Assembly: GCF_003260195.1 (NCBI RefSeq)
Contig: NZ_QEIH01000001.1
Coordinates: forward strand, 310,001 to 374,000
Origin: Lutibacter citreus
GTDB lineage: Bacteria > Bacteroidota > Bacteroidia > Flavobacteriales > Flavobacteriaceae
Length of the DNA: 64,000 bases
Direction: 5' to 3'
Of the stretch, positions 16,301 through 25,011 are shown piece by piece. Position 1 is the first letter of the stretch; the number at the start of each line of letters is the position of its first letter. The position numbers and the translations under genes are program-made. Below the pieces are notes generated by a model, which ran no database searches, had not been told where the DNA came from, and saw nothing but the letters and a program-made list of their open reading frames with translations.

Positions 16301-18514
16301 ATGAAATTTAAACAAATCACAAGTTATTTTATAGTTGCAATTATTGCAACTATATCTTTTTACAGCTGTAAAACAGATCAAAAAAACGAAGCGCCAAAAC
16401 AAGCTATCAAAGAGTTAAAATTCAAATGGGATAATCTTTCTCTTTCAAATGAAGAAAGAGTTGATTTATTGATTGCTGAAATGACTTTAGAAGAAAAAAC
16501 TTCGCAATTATTAGATGTTTGCCCTCCAATTGAACGTTTAGATATTCCAGAATACAATTGGTGGAATGAAGCTTTACACGGAGTTGCTAGAAATGGTAGA
16601 GCAACTGTTTTTCCTCAAGCAATTGCATTTGGTGCTACTTTTGACGAAGATTTAATATTAAGAGTTGGTACTGCAATTTCAGATGAGGCTAGAGCAAAAT
16701 ACAACGAGTCTATAAAAATAGGTAATAGAAGTCGTTATGCAGGATTAACTTTTTGGTCTCCAAATGTAAATATATTTAGAGATGCTCGTTGGGGACGTGG
16801 TCAAGAAACTTATGGTGAAGATCCTTTTTTAACTAGTAGAATAGGTGTGAACTTTGTTAAAGGTTTGCAAGGAACGGATTCAAAATATATGAAAGCTGCG
16901 GCATGTGCAAAACATTACGCTGTACATTCTGGGCCAGAAGAATTTAGACATGAATTTGATGCTGTTGTAAACAACAAAGATTTATTTGAAACCTACTTAC
17001 CCGCTTTTAAAGCTTTAGTGAAAGAAGCAAAAGTTGAAGGTGTTATGGGGGCTTATAACCGTACTTTAGGTGTGCCTTGTTGTGGTAGTCCATATTTATT
17101 ACAAGATATTTTAAGAAAAGATTGGGGATTTGAGGGATATATAGTTTCAGATTGTGGAGCTATTAGCGATTTTCATAGATTTCATAAAGTAACTCAAACA
17201 GCTGAAGAATCTGCTGCACTAGCTTTAATAAGTGGTACAACTATTAACTGTGGAAATGTTTATTCTGTATTAAAAAGCGCTTTAGATCAAAAATTAATAA
17301 CTGTTGAATTAATCAATCAAAGATTAAAAGAAAGTTTATTAACAAGATTTAAATTAGGAATGTTTGATCCAATTGGCACAAACCCATATGACAACATTAC
17401 GGCTTCTGTTATAGATTCTGAAAAACACAGACAAATAGCAAAAGAAGTTGCTCAAAAATCTATTGTTTTATTAAAAAATAAAAACAATATTTTACCATTA
17501 AAAAAAGATGCAAGAAGAATGTATGTTGTAGGTCCTAATGCTTCTAGTGAAGAAGTTTTATTAGGTAACTACTATGGTTTAACAAGTAGTACTCAAACTA
17601 TTTTAGATGGTATTGTAAGTAAAGTTAGTCCTGGAACTACTATTAATTATAAATCGGGTGTTTTACCTTTTAGACACAATGTAAACCCAATAGATTGGTC
17701 TACAGGTGAAGCTGGAGAATCTGAAGTTTGTATTGCTGTGATGGGTATTTCTGGTTTGCTTGAAGGTGAAGAGGGTGAAGCAATTGCTTCAGATTCTCGT
17801 GGAGATAGAAAAGATATTAAATTACCTCAAAATCAGATTGATTATATCAAGAAAATTAGAAGTAAAACGGAGAATCCAATTGTGTTAATTCTTACAGGTG
17901 GAAGTCCAATCGCAATTCCAGAATTACACGATTTAGTTGATGCGATTCTTTTTGTATGGTATCCTGGAGAAGAAGGCGGAAATGCTGTTGCAGATGTATT
18001 ATTTGGAGATGTTCCTCCTTCAGGAAAATTACCAATTACTTTTCCTAAATCTGTAGATCAATTACCTCCTTATATTGATTATAATATGGCAGGTAGAACG
18101 TATAAGTATATGAGTAAAGAACCTTTATATCCTTTCGGATTTGGGTTGTCATATACTTCATTTGAATACAAAAATTTAATAATAGACAACAATTACAAAG
18201 TAACTGCTGAAATTACTAACACAGGGAAATTAGATTCCGAAGAAGTAATTCAGTTATATATTAGTTCTCCATTAGCAGGAAAAGAAGACCCTATTTACGA
18301 TTTAAAATCGTTTAAACGTGAGTTTATTAAAGCTGGAGAAACTAAAACTATTACGTTTAATTTAACGAAAGAGACCTTCAATCAGTTTAATGCAGAAGGA
18401 AAAGAAGTATTGAGAAAAGGAGATTATAAAGTTTATATTGGAGGATCTTTACCATCTCAAAGAAGTTTAGATTTGGGTGCTTCAAAAACTATTTCTAAAG
18501 TAGTTTCTTTATAA
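16301..18514 (+). CDS. GH3 beta-glycosidase lipoprotein (beta-xylosidase or beta-glucosidase)
   Basis: An exo-acting retaining beta-glycosidase that removes terminal sugars. The lipoprotein signal ends in FYSC. The first domain holds YNWWNEALHGVAR, the AKHYAVHSGPE substrate loop and IVSDCGAI, in which Asp284 is the nucleophile. The second domain follows (VGPNASSEEVLLGNYYG), then a fibronectin III-like C-terminal domain (YPFGFGLSYTSFEY onward). WNEALHGVAR and the NYYG stretch resemble xylan beta-xylosidases more than glucosidases. At 737 residues it is compact, without a PA14 insertion. A terminator lies on each side, so it is probably transcribed alone. The substrate sugar remains uncertain. 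Confidence 0.88.
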   Translation: MKFKQITSYFIVAIIATISFYSCKTDQKNEAPKQAIKELKFKWDNLSLSNEERVDLLIAEMTLEEKTSQLLDVCPPIERLDIPEYNWWNEALHGVARNGRATVFPQAIAFGATFDEDLILRVGTAISDEARAKYNESIKIGNRSRYAGLTFWSPNVNIFRDARWGRGQETYGEDPFLTSRIGVNFVKGLQGTDSKYMKAAACAKHYAVHSGPEEFRHEFDAVVNNKDLFETYLPAFKALVKEAKVEGVMGAYNRTLGVPCCGSPYLLQDILRKDWGFEGYIVSDCGAISDFHRFHKVTQTAEESAALALISGTTINCGNVYSVLKSALDQKLITVELINQRLKESLLTRFKLGMFDPIGTNPYDNITASVIDSEKHRQIAKEVAQKSIVLLKNKNNILPLKKDARRMYVVGPNASSEEVLLGNYYGLTSSTQTILDGIVSKVSPGTTINYKSGVLPFRHNVNPIDWSTGEAGESEVCIAVMGISGLLEGEEGEAIASDSRGDRKDIKLPQNQIDYIKKIRSKTENPIVLILTGGSPIAIPELHDLVDAILFVWYPGEEGGNAVADVLFGDVPPSGKLPITFPKSVDQLPPYIDYNMAGRTYKYMSKEPLYPFGFGLSYTSFEYKNLIIDNNYKVTAEITNTGKLDSEEVIQLYISSPLAGKEDPIYDLKSFKREFIKAGETKTITFNLTKETFNQFNAEGKEVLRKGDYKVYIGGSLPSQRSLDLGASKTISKVVSL

Positions 18515-18530
18515 ATACCATAGTAATATA

Positions 18531-18560
18531 AAAAGGCTATTTCATTTGGAATAGCCTTTT
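18531..18560 (+). terminator. Terminator after the GH3 gene
   Basis: An 11-base perfect stem (AAAAGGCTATT with AATAGCCTTTT) with an 8-base loop is followed by a run of T. It lies 16 bases after the stop codon. Confidence 0.8.
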
Positions 18561-18602
18561 TTTTGTATCATTAACCAATACACTTAAACAATAAAACATT
18601 TG

Positions 18603-18636
18603 TTGCATTTATAATTTATAAAGAGATTTATATTTG
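18603..18636 (+). promoter_or_regulatory. Predicted promoter of the GH2 gene at 18673
   Basis: TTG at 18603-18605 and TATATTTG at 18629-18636 fit the Bacteroidota -33/-7 consensus with a 23-base spacer. The hairpin just upstream ends the previous transcript, so this gene should have its own start site about 30 bases before its ATG. Confidence 0.5.
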
Positions 18637-18672
18637 TTATTCAAACAAATTATTAAAGATTATACAACAACT

Positions 18673-21594
18673 ATGATTTATAAGATTAAAATACCTGTTT
18701 TAATATTTTTGCTGGTTTCATTGACTTTAAAAATATCTGCTCAAGATTTGCCATTTGGTTTCCCTAAAACAGATAGAACAAAGTTAAATTTAAATCAAGA
18801 TTGGAAATTTCATTTAGGAAATCCAGAAGCTAAGAATTTTGAAGTTTCTTTGGATGATTCTAAATGGGAATCTGTTACTGTGCCACATACTTTAAAGTTA
18901 ACATCACTTACCTTAGATGGTTTACAAGATGAAAAAACACAATTGGTTTTTCATAGAGAAGTTGGCTGGTACCGCAGAAATATTGAAGTTAATAATTCTT
19001 CTAAAAAAATATTTTTAGAATTTGAAGGCGCTCACCAAGTAACAGATTTATGGGTAAACGGAAAACACGTTGGCCAACATGCTGTTGGAGGATATTCTCC
19101 CTTTCATTTCGACATTACAGATTTTGTAAATAAAGGAAATAACCAGGTTACCCTTTTAGTTGATAATAGAAGAAACGAAATTATTCCACCAGATCCAGGT
19201 CCTTTTGATTATGTAAAATTTAGTGGATTGTACAGAGATGTTTATTTGGTTGAAACCAATCCAGTACACGTTACTTTTAATTGGGAAACATTAAATTCTG
19301 GAGTAAATATTACTACTCCAACTATTGATGTGGTTAACAAAAATGCAACTATTAATATAAAAACAGCTGTTAAAAACGAAAATGCAGAAGCTATAAATTG
19401 CCAATTAGTTACAAGATTAATTAATAAAGAAGGGCTTGTTGTTTTAAAGCTGGTAAATACTTCTGAAATAAAAAGCGGACAAGAATTTCAATTCAACCAA
19501 ATAGGAAGTATTGAAGACAATGTTCATTTTTGGGATACTGAAAACCCATATTTATACAGAGTTAACAGCGTTATTGAAATTAACAATAAAGAAGTTGATT
19601 TTGTTGAAAATAAAATAGGTTTACGTAAGTTTGAATTAGATCCTATCAGAGGTTTTATTTTAAATAATAAACCAATTAAATTAATAGGAGCAAACCGTCA
19701 CCAACAATATCCTTATATAGGAGATGCAGTTCCAAATTCGTTGCATTATAAAGATATGTTACAGTTTAAAGAGTTTGGATTTAATATTCTGCGTACAGCT
19801 CATTATCCACAAGACAATGCTTTATTAGATGCTTGTGACGAATTAGGTATTTTGGCTTATGAAGAAGCACCAACTTGGATTTCTATGTCGCAAAATGACG
19901 CTTGGTGGGATAATTTAGAAGCCGCAGCTAGAAAACTGGTAAGAAATCACAGAAATCATCCTTCAATTGTTATGTGGGGCGCAGGTGTAAATCACCGCGG
20001 TTATGTACCAAGAGTTCACAATGCTATTAAACAAGAAGATCCAACAAGGTTAACAGCTTCGCAAGGTGCAAGATGGACTGGTTGGCAGGCATCTGGATTA
20101 ACAGATATCAATGCAAATATGCTGTACGGGCCATTTATTTGGGATAGAGCTGAACCAATGTTTGCAATGGAAGGAAGAAGCGGTGCTGCTGGTGTTGCTC
20201 CATATATGAGAGATCCTTTAATGACTGGATTGATTTCTTGGACAGCACACGCTTATTACACCTTTCACCCAACTCATGCTAGAGCAAACGATAAAGTTGA
20301 CAGAACAAGAAGTGGTATGATGACTATTTTTAGATATCCAAGACCAGAATTAGATTGGTACAAAACCGAATTTAAGACTGAACCTTTTGTTAAAATAGTT
20401 GAAGATTGGAAAGAAGGAATTAAAGAAGTTACTGTATTTAGTAACGCTCCAGATGTTGAATTATTTTTAAACGGAAAATTAATTAAGAAATTAAAACCTA
20501 GTGCAGATACAAGTTACGTTGGTTTAAAACACGCTCCTTTTCATTTTAAAAATATTAATTATAAAAAAGGAAGTATAGTAGCAAAGGCTATTTTTAAAAA
20601 TGGAACAACGCTTGAAGCTAAAAAATCTACGCCAGGAAAACCATATGCAATTCAATTAAAAGTTGATTCTGAAGGTAGAACTTTTACAGCTGATAATAAT
20701 GATATAATTGTAGCTTATGCAACTGTGGTAGACAAAAATGGTAACGTAGTTAGTGATTTTAAAGAGAAAATTAAGTTTTCTATAAAAGGAGATGCAACCG
20801 TTGTTGGAGATAAAGCAACTATTAATGCAAATCCAATGTTTACAGAATATGGAGTTGCTCCAGCATTAATTAGAGCAGGGAAAACTGTTGGGGAAATAAC
20901 TGTTACAGCAAAATCTAAAGGATTAAAATCAGCCAAATCAAATATTTCATTGGTTGCAAACAATATTGATGAAATTCAGAAAAATGCAAAACCAATTTAC
21001 GATTTTACTAAAGAAAGAGTAGATTTAGGTGCACCTGATCAATTATTACAATTCGGGTGGAATGCTTGGAACGGAAAAGATAAAGCTAAAAATGAATATT
21101 CTTTCAAAAATTTTAAAGGTGTTAAAGCAGAATTAAAAAATGGTTCTTCTAATGGAATTATTCGTTGGTTAGGCGAAATGAACGTTATTGGAAAATATGG
21201 CTTTGCTTTTGGTGAAGGTGTTATTTCAATAGATAAAGAAGGAATGAATTTAGAATTGAAAAATTTACCTAAAGGAATTTACAAGCTAAAAAGTTGGCAC
21301 CACGCACCTAGAACAAATTCAGATTTAATGGATCCTAATCAAGAAACAATGAGAGCGCAATCAATTTATAAACTTCCTTATGAAAAAGAAGTAACGGTAA
21401 CTTCAAGTTTATCAATTAATGGTAATGCTGTAATTTCAAAAATAACCGAAGGAAAAGAGATGCAATGGGATTTACCAGGAACTTCAGAAATTATATTTAA
21501 AGCAGATGATAATAAACCAGTAATTATTAATTTCAACGGCAAAGGTAATAAAGGTATTTGGTTAAATGCTTTTGAGCTAAGCGAGTGGAAATAG
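18673..21594 (+). CDS. GH2-family protein with the acid/base Glu replaced
   Basis: A GH2 (beta-galactosidase/glucuronidase-like) protein of 973 residues with a Sec signal ending in ISAQ. The sugar-binding, immunoglobulin-like and TIM-barrel domains are in the usual order, followed by Big-type domains and a C-terminal carbohydrate-binding-like region (about 770-973). The motif normally reading WSIGNE reads WGAGVNHRG (W435 to G443), so the position of the acid/base Glu is Asn440, followed by His441. A candidate nucleophile, Glu500, is present in AMEGRSGA. Activity may need another acid residue. I use the ATG at 18673, which begins the signal peptide; 13 upstream codons start with TTG and are unlikely. 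The gene has its own predicted promoter. Confidence 0.85.
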   Translation: MIYKIKIPVLIFLLVSLTLKISAQDLPFGFPKTDRTKLNLNQDWKFHLGNPEAKNFEVSLDDSKWESVTVPHTLKLTSLTLDGLQDEKTQLVFHREVGWYRRNIEVNNSSKKIFLEFEGAHQVTDLWVNGKHVGQHAVGGYSPFHFDITDFVNKGNNQVTLLVDNRRNEIIPPDPGPFDYVKFSGLYRDVYLVETNPVHVTFNWETLNSGVNITTPTIDVVNKNATINIKTAVKNENAEAINCQLVTRLINKEGLVVLKLVNTSEIKSGQEFQFNQIGSIEDNVHFWDTENPYLYRVNSVIEINNKEVDFVENKIGLRKFELDPIRGFILNNKPIKLIGANRHQQYPYIGDAVPNSLHYKDMLQFKEFGFNILRTAHYPQDNALLDACDELGILAYEEAPTWISMSQNDAWWDNLEAAARKLVRNHRNHPSIVMWGAGVNHRGYVPRVHNAIKQEDPTRLTASQGARWTGWQASGLTDINANMLYGPFIWDRAEPMFAMEGRSGAAGVAPYMRDPLMTGLISWTAHAYYTFHPTHARANDKVDRTRSGMMTIFRYPRPELDWYKTEFKTEPFVKIVEDWKEGIKEVTVFSNAPDVELFLNGKLIKKLKPSADTSYVGLKHAPFHFKNINYKKGSIVAKAIFKNGTTLEAKKSTPGKPYAIQLKVDSEGRTFTADNNDIIVAYATVVDKNGNVVSDFKEKIKFSIKGDATVVGDKATINANPMFTEYGVAPALIRAGKTVGEITVTAKSKGLKSAKSNISLVANNIDEIQKNAKPIYDFTKERVDLGAPDQLLQFGWNAWNGKDKAKNEYSFKNFKGVKAELKNGSSNGIIRWLGEMNVIGKYGFAFGEGVISIDKEGMNLELKNLPKGIYKLKSWHHAPRTNSDLMDPNQETMRAQSIYKLPYEKEVTVTSSLSINGNAVISKITEGKEMQWDLPGTSEIIFKADDNKPVIINFNGKGNKGIWLNAFELSEWK

Positions 21595-21706
21595 TTCATA
21601 AGTAAAGTGATAATTTATATATAAAAGATAATGGTGCTAGAATTTAATCTATTTGTGATAGTTCAAAACCCAATAGAATTATATTTTTACAAAAAAAATA
21701 AGAATT

Positions 21707-23290
21707 ATGAATTTTAAACATTTATTTAAACTAATAACTATAGTTTTAGTAACCTTAATTTTTACTTCATGTGGTGAGGCGAAAAAAGAGGAAGTTAAAG
21801 TAGAACAACAGAAAGCTGAAAAATATGCTGCTGATTGGGAATCTTTAAAACAACATAAAACCCCAGACTGGTTTTTAGATGCTAAATTTGGTATCTATTG
21901 TCATTGGGGACCATATTCAGTGCCTGCACATGAAACCGAATGGTATTCGCACTGGATGTATGTAAACAAAGACAATCCTGAAGCTAAAAATGGTAAAGCG
22001 CATAAAATATATGATTACCATGTGAAAACATATGGTACATTAGATAAGTTTGGATATAAAGACTTTATTCCAATGTTTAAAGCTGAAAAATTTGATGCCG
22101 CTGAGTGGGCTGATTTATTTGAAAAAGCAGGAGCTAAATTTGCAGGACCAGTTTCTGAACATGCAGATGGTTTTGCAATGTGGGATTCTGATCTTACAAA
22201 ATGGGATTCAAAAGATATGGGACCTAAAAGAGATATTATGGGCGAATTATCTAAAGAAATTCGTAAACGTGATATGAAATTTATTGCAACCTTTCACCGT
22301 CATTGGTTATTTGGTTGGTACCCAACTTGGGATGAAACTACAGATGCATCTGATCCTAAATATGCAGGGTTATATGGGCCTAAATTAAAAAAAGGTGATA
22401 ATAAAATGCCTAGAAGTAAACATCAAATTGATGAAGGTATTGAAAGTTATTATCCTGTTGGAGATAAAGAATTTAATGATGAATGGTTAAATAGATTAAA
22501 AGAGATTATTGATAAATATAATCCAGATCTAGTTTGGTTTGATAACAAAATGGATGTTATTAGTGAAGAACATAGAAAAGAATTTTTAGAGTATTATTAC
22601 AATCAAGCTGATAAGAAGAATCAAGAAGTTGTTTCAACATATAAATTTTATGATTTTGCAAAAGGTTCTGCCGTTTATGATTTAGAACGTGCTAGAATGA
22701 GCGAGAAAAAAGATTTTCCATGGTTAACAGATGATTCTATAGATTGGAAAGCTTGGTGTGATATTAGTGATCCTGAATATAAATCTACAGACAGATTAAT
22801 TGACTTTTTAGTAGATGTTGTTAGTAAAAATGGAGCAGTACTTTTAAATATTACTCCAAGAGCCGACGGTTCTATTCCTGAGCCTGTTAAAGAACGTTTG
22901 TTAGAAATGGGACAATGGTTAAAAATAAATGGTGAAGCCATTTATGGGACTAGAACTTTTGAGATTTATGGAGAAGGTGACGCAACTGTTGTTGAAGGAC
23001 ATTTAAGTGAAAGAAGTAATGGTGATAATACGGCAAAAGATATTCGTTTTACAACAAAAGGAGATATTTTGTACGCTACTGTACTTGATTGGCCAAAAGG
23101 AAAAGACTTTACAATCCGCTCTTTAAAAGAAGGAAATCAATTGTACAAACACCAAATTGAATCTATTCAATTATTAGGGAATGAAGGGGATCTAAAATTT
23201 AGTTCAAATGAAAAAGGACTAACAATAAACCTTCCAAAAGAAAAAGTTGGAAATCACGCTTTTTCATTTAAAATTACTCCAAAGAAATAA
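21707..23290 (+). CDS. GH29-like alpha-L-fucosidase lipoprotein, second paralogue
   Basis: A second predicted alpha-L-fucosidase, lipidated after TSC. Signature stretches are WFLDAKFGIYCHWGPYSVP, SEHADGFAMWDS and the nucleophile motif DLVWFD, giving Asp279. Compared with the first GH29 it has SEHADG in place of ADHHDG and a longer loop between about 215 and 250 (LKKGDNKMPRSKHQIDEG), so its specificity probably differs. The TIM barrel is followed by a C-terminal beta-sandwich starting near GEGDATVVEGHLSE. It is preceded by a 112-base gap with no clear terminator after the GH2 gene, so partial read-through is possible. A strong terminator follows. Confidence 0.87.
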   Translation: MNFKHLFKLITIVLVTLIFTSCGEAKKEEVKVEQQKAEKYAADWESLKQHKTPDWFLDAKFGIYCHWGPYSVPAHETEWYSHWMYVNKDNPEAKNGKAHKIYDYHVKTYGTLDKFGYKDFIPMFKAEKFDAAEWADLFEKAGAKFAGPVSEHADGFAMWDSDLTKWDSKDMGPKRDIMGELSKEIRKRDMKFIATFHRHWLFGWYPTWDETTDASDPKYAGLYGPKLKKGDNKMPRSKHQIDEGIESYYPVGDKEFNDEWLNRLKEIIDKYNPDLVWFDNKMDVISEEHRKEFLEYYYNQADKKNQEVVSTYKFYDFAKGSAVYDLERARMSEKKDFPWLTDDSIDWKAWCDISDPEYKSTDRLIDFLVDVVSKNGAVLLNITPRADGSIPEPVKERLLEMGQWLKINGEAIYGTRTFEIYGEGDATVVEGHLSERSNGDNTAKDIRFTTKGDILYATVLDWPKGKDFTIRSLKEGNQLYKHQIESIQLLGNEGDLKFSSNEKGLTINLPKEKVGNHAFSFKITPKK

Positions 23291-23310
23291 AACAAAAATA
23301 TAATATAACT

Positions 23311-23347
23311 AAAAGGTGTAACTGATAATTATTCAGTTACACCTTTT
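23311..23347 (+). terminator. Terminator after the second GH29 gene
   Basis: A perfect 15-base stem (23311-23325 with 23333-23347) with a 7-base loop ends in a T-run. The remaining 270 bases to the next gene (23348-23620) are AT-rich with no gene or clear repeat; TATATTTG near 23599 is a possible -7 element lacking a well-placed -33. Confidence 0.85.
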
Positions 23348-23620
23348 TCTATTTTAAAAATTTGATAATTAGGGTATTTAAGCACATTTAAAAAGAGTAT
23401 TAGGTTTTAAATGACACAGTAAATTTAAGTACAAGTCAGTTAAAAACGGATATATATATAATCTGTAGAAACTTCAACTGCCTCAAAAAACCTAAAAAAA
23501 ATAAGAATTAAACATCTATTACCAGAATTGAACTACTAATTGTTATTAAATTTATCTTTTTGAAACAATACAATCGATTGGATTTTTAATATATTTGTTT
23601 TTGAACTAATTTAACTACAT

Positions 23621-24739
23621 ATGAAAATTTTTAAACTAATATTAATTTTAACAGTGCTGATTGGTATATCTAGTTCAGCGGAATCTCAAACTATTAAACC
23701 AAAATCGGTTAAAAAAGAAATGAAAAAGGTTGCCAATTGGCAAATTGAGCATTTTAGAGAAACATATAGTGGAAGAAAAAAACCACATCATATAGCTGCT
23801 TGGACAAATGGAGCTTTATATGTTGGTATGGTAAAGTTGGCTCAAATGAAAGGCGGTAAAAACTATTATAAATGGTTAAAGGGAATAGGAGAAGAGCAAA
23901 ATTGGAAATTACATAATAGAAAATACCATGCAGATGATCATACAATTGGTCAAATGTATTTTGAATTGTATCGTAAATATGGCGATGATTATATGATTAA
24001 ACCAACCCAAGAAAGTTTTGATTATATAATTGAAAATCCTAGTAAGCAACCAATTACTTTAGATAAATATAAACATTTAGAACGTTGGACATGGTGTGAT
24101 GCATTATTTATGGCTCCACCGGTTTGGGCTAAATTAGCAAAGGAAACTGGAGATAAAAAGTACACAAACTTTATGATGAAAGAGTTTGAAGCAACACGTA
24201 ATCATTTATATGATAATGAGGAGGATTTATTTTACAGAGACAATAGTTATATAGGAACATTAGACCATGGTAAAAAAATATTTTGGGCAAGAGGAAACGG
24301 ATGGGTTTTTGGTGGATTAACATTAATAATGGATGAATACGAGCCAGGAACAAAAGAGTATGAATATTTTAAAAATATTTATTTAAAAATGGCTAAAAAG
24401 CTAATCAAAATTCAAACTCCAGAAGGGCATTGGGCAATGAGTTTATTAAATCAGGAAATTTACCCAACGTCAGAGGCTAGTGGAACTTCATTTTTTACTT
24501 TTGGATTGGCTTGGGGAATAAATAATGGCTTATTAGATAAAGAAACCTATAAACCTCACGTAGAAAAAGCTTGGAATGCATTGGTAGGTTATATTACAAA
24601 AGACGGAATGTTGGGATATGTACAGCCAATTGGTGCGGCACCAGGAAAAGCTTGGGCAGATAAAACAGAAGTTTATGGTACGGGAGCATTTTTAGCGGCA
24701 GGATCAGAAGTTTATAAAATGGTAAAACAACAACAATAA
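23621..24739 (+). CDS. GH105/GH88-like unsaturated uronyl hydrolase
   Basis: Predicted to hydrate the 4,5-unsaturated uronic acid left at the non-reducing end by a polysaccharide lyase, freeing the next sugar. It is exported by a Sec signal ending near SAESQ. The alpha6/alpha6-barrel signatures are YHADDHTIGQMYFELY (Asp105, Asp106), RWTWCDALFMAPPVW (Asp160, the likely catalytic acid), WARGNGWVFGGL and SEASGTSFFTFGLAWG. At 372 residues it matches GH105 (YteR/YesR type). Its presence implies that a lyase product is processed, yet no lyase is in this window; it may lie elsewhere. It is probably transcribed alone, since hairpins lie on both sides. Confidence 0.88.
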   Translation: MKIFKLILILTVLIGISSSAESQTIKPKSVKKEMKKVANWQIEHFRETYSGRKKPHHIAAWTNGALYVGMVKLAQMKGGKNYYKWLKGIGEEQNWKLHNRKYHADDHTIGQMYFELYRKYGDDYMIKPTQESFDYIIENPSKQPITLDKYKHLERWTWCDALFMAPPVWAKLAKETGDKKYTNFMMKEFEATRNHLYDNEEDLFYRDNSYIGTLDHGKKIFWARGNGWVFGGLTLIMDEYEPGTKEYEYFKNIYLKMAKKLIKIQTPEGHWAMSLLNQEIYPTSEASGTSFFTFGLAWGINNGLLDKETYKPHVEKAWNALVGYITKDGMLGYVQPIGAAPGKAWADKTEVYGTGAFLAAGSEVYKMVKQQQ

Positions 24740-24760
24740 TAAGTATAGTTTTTAATTATA

Positions 24761-24869
24761 AAAAGAGGCTGTTAAAAAATTAATAAAACGCGTTATTCTG
24801 AATTATTCACTGAACGAAGTTGGAGTTGCAGGTTGATGAATATTTTATTATTTTTTAGATGGCCTCTTT
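24761..24869 (+). terminator. Terminator-like hairpin with a long insert
   Basis: AAAGAGGC (24762-24769) pairs with GCCTCTTT (24862-24869), and a second inner arm (TTAAAAAATTAATAAA with TTTATTATTTTTTA) extends the stem with one bulge. About 50 bases between the arms are unrelated and contain GTTATTCTGAATTATTC, reminiscent of the dispersed repeats. It may be a terminator whose loop received an insertion. Confidence 0.4.
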
Positions 24870-25011
24870 ATTATTCTAATAAACCAATAGTTCTAAAATT
24901 TAAGTTAAATGTTACTTTCCTTTAGTTTTTAGGTTAATACTTTTGATAGTGATAAAAGTGAGTTATTAATTATTCTAAATTATCTTACTTCAAAATATTA
25001 AAAAATAAATT

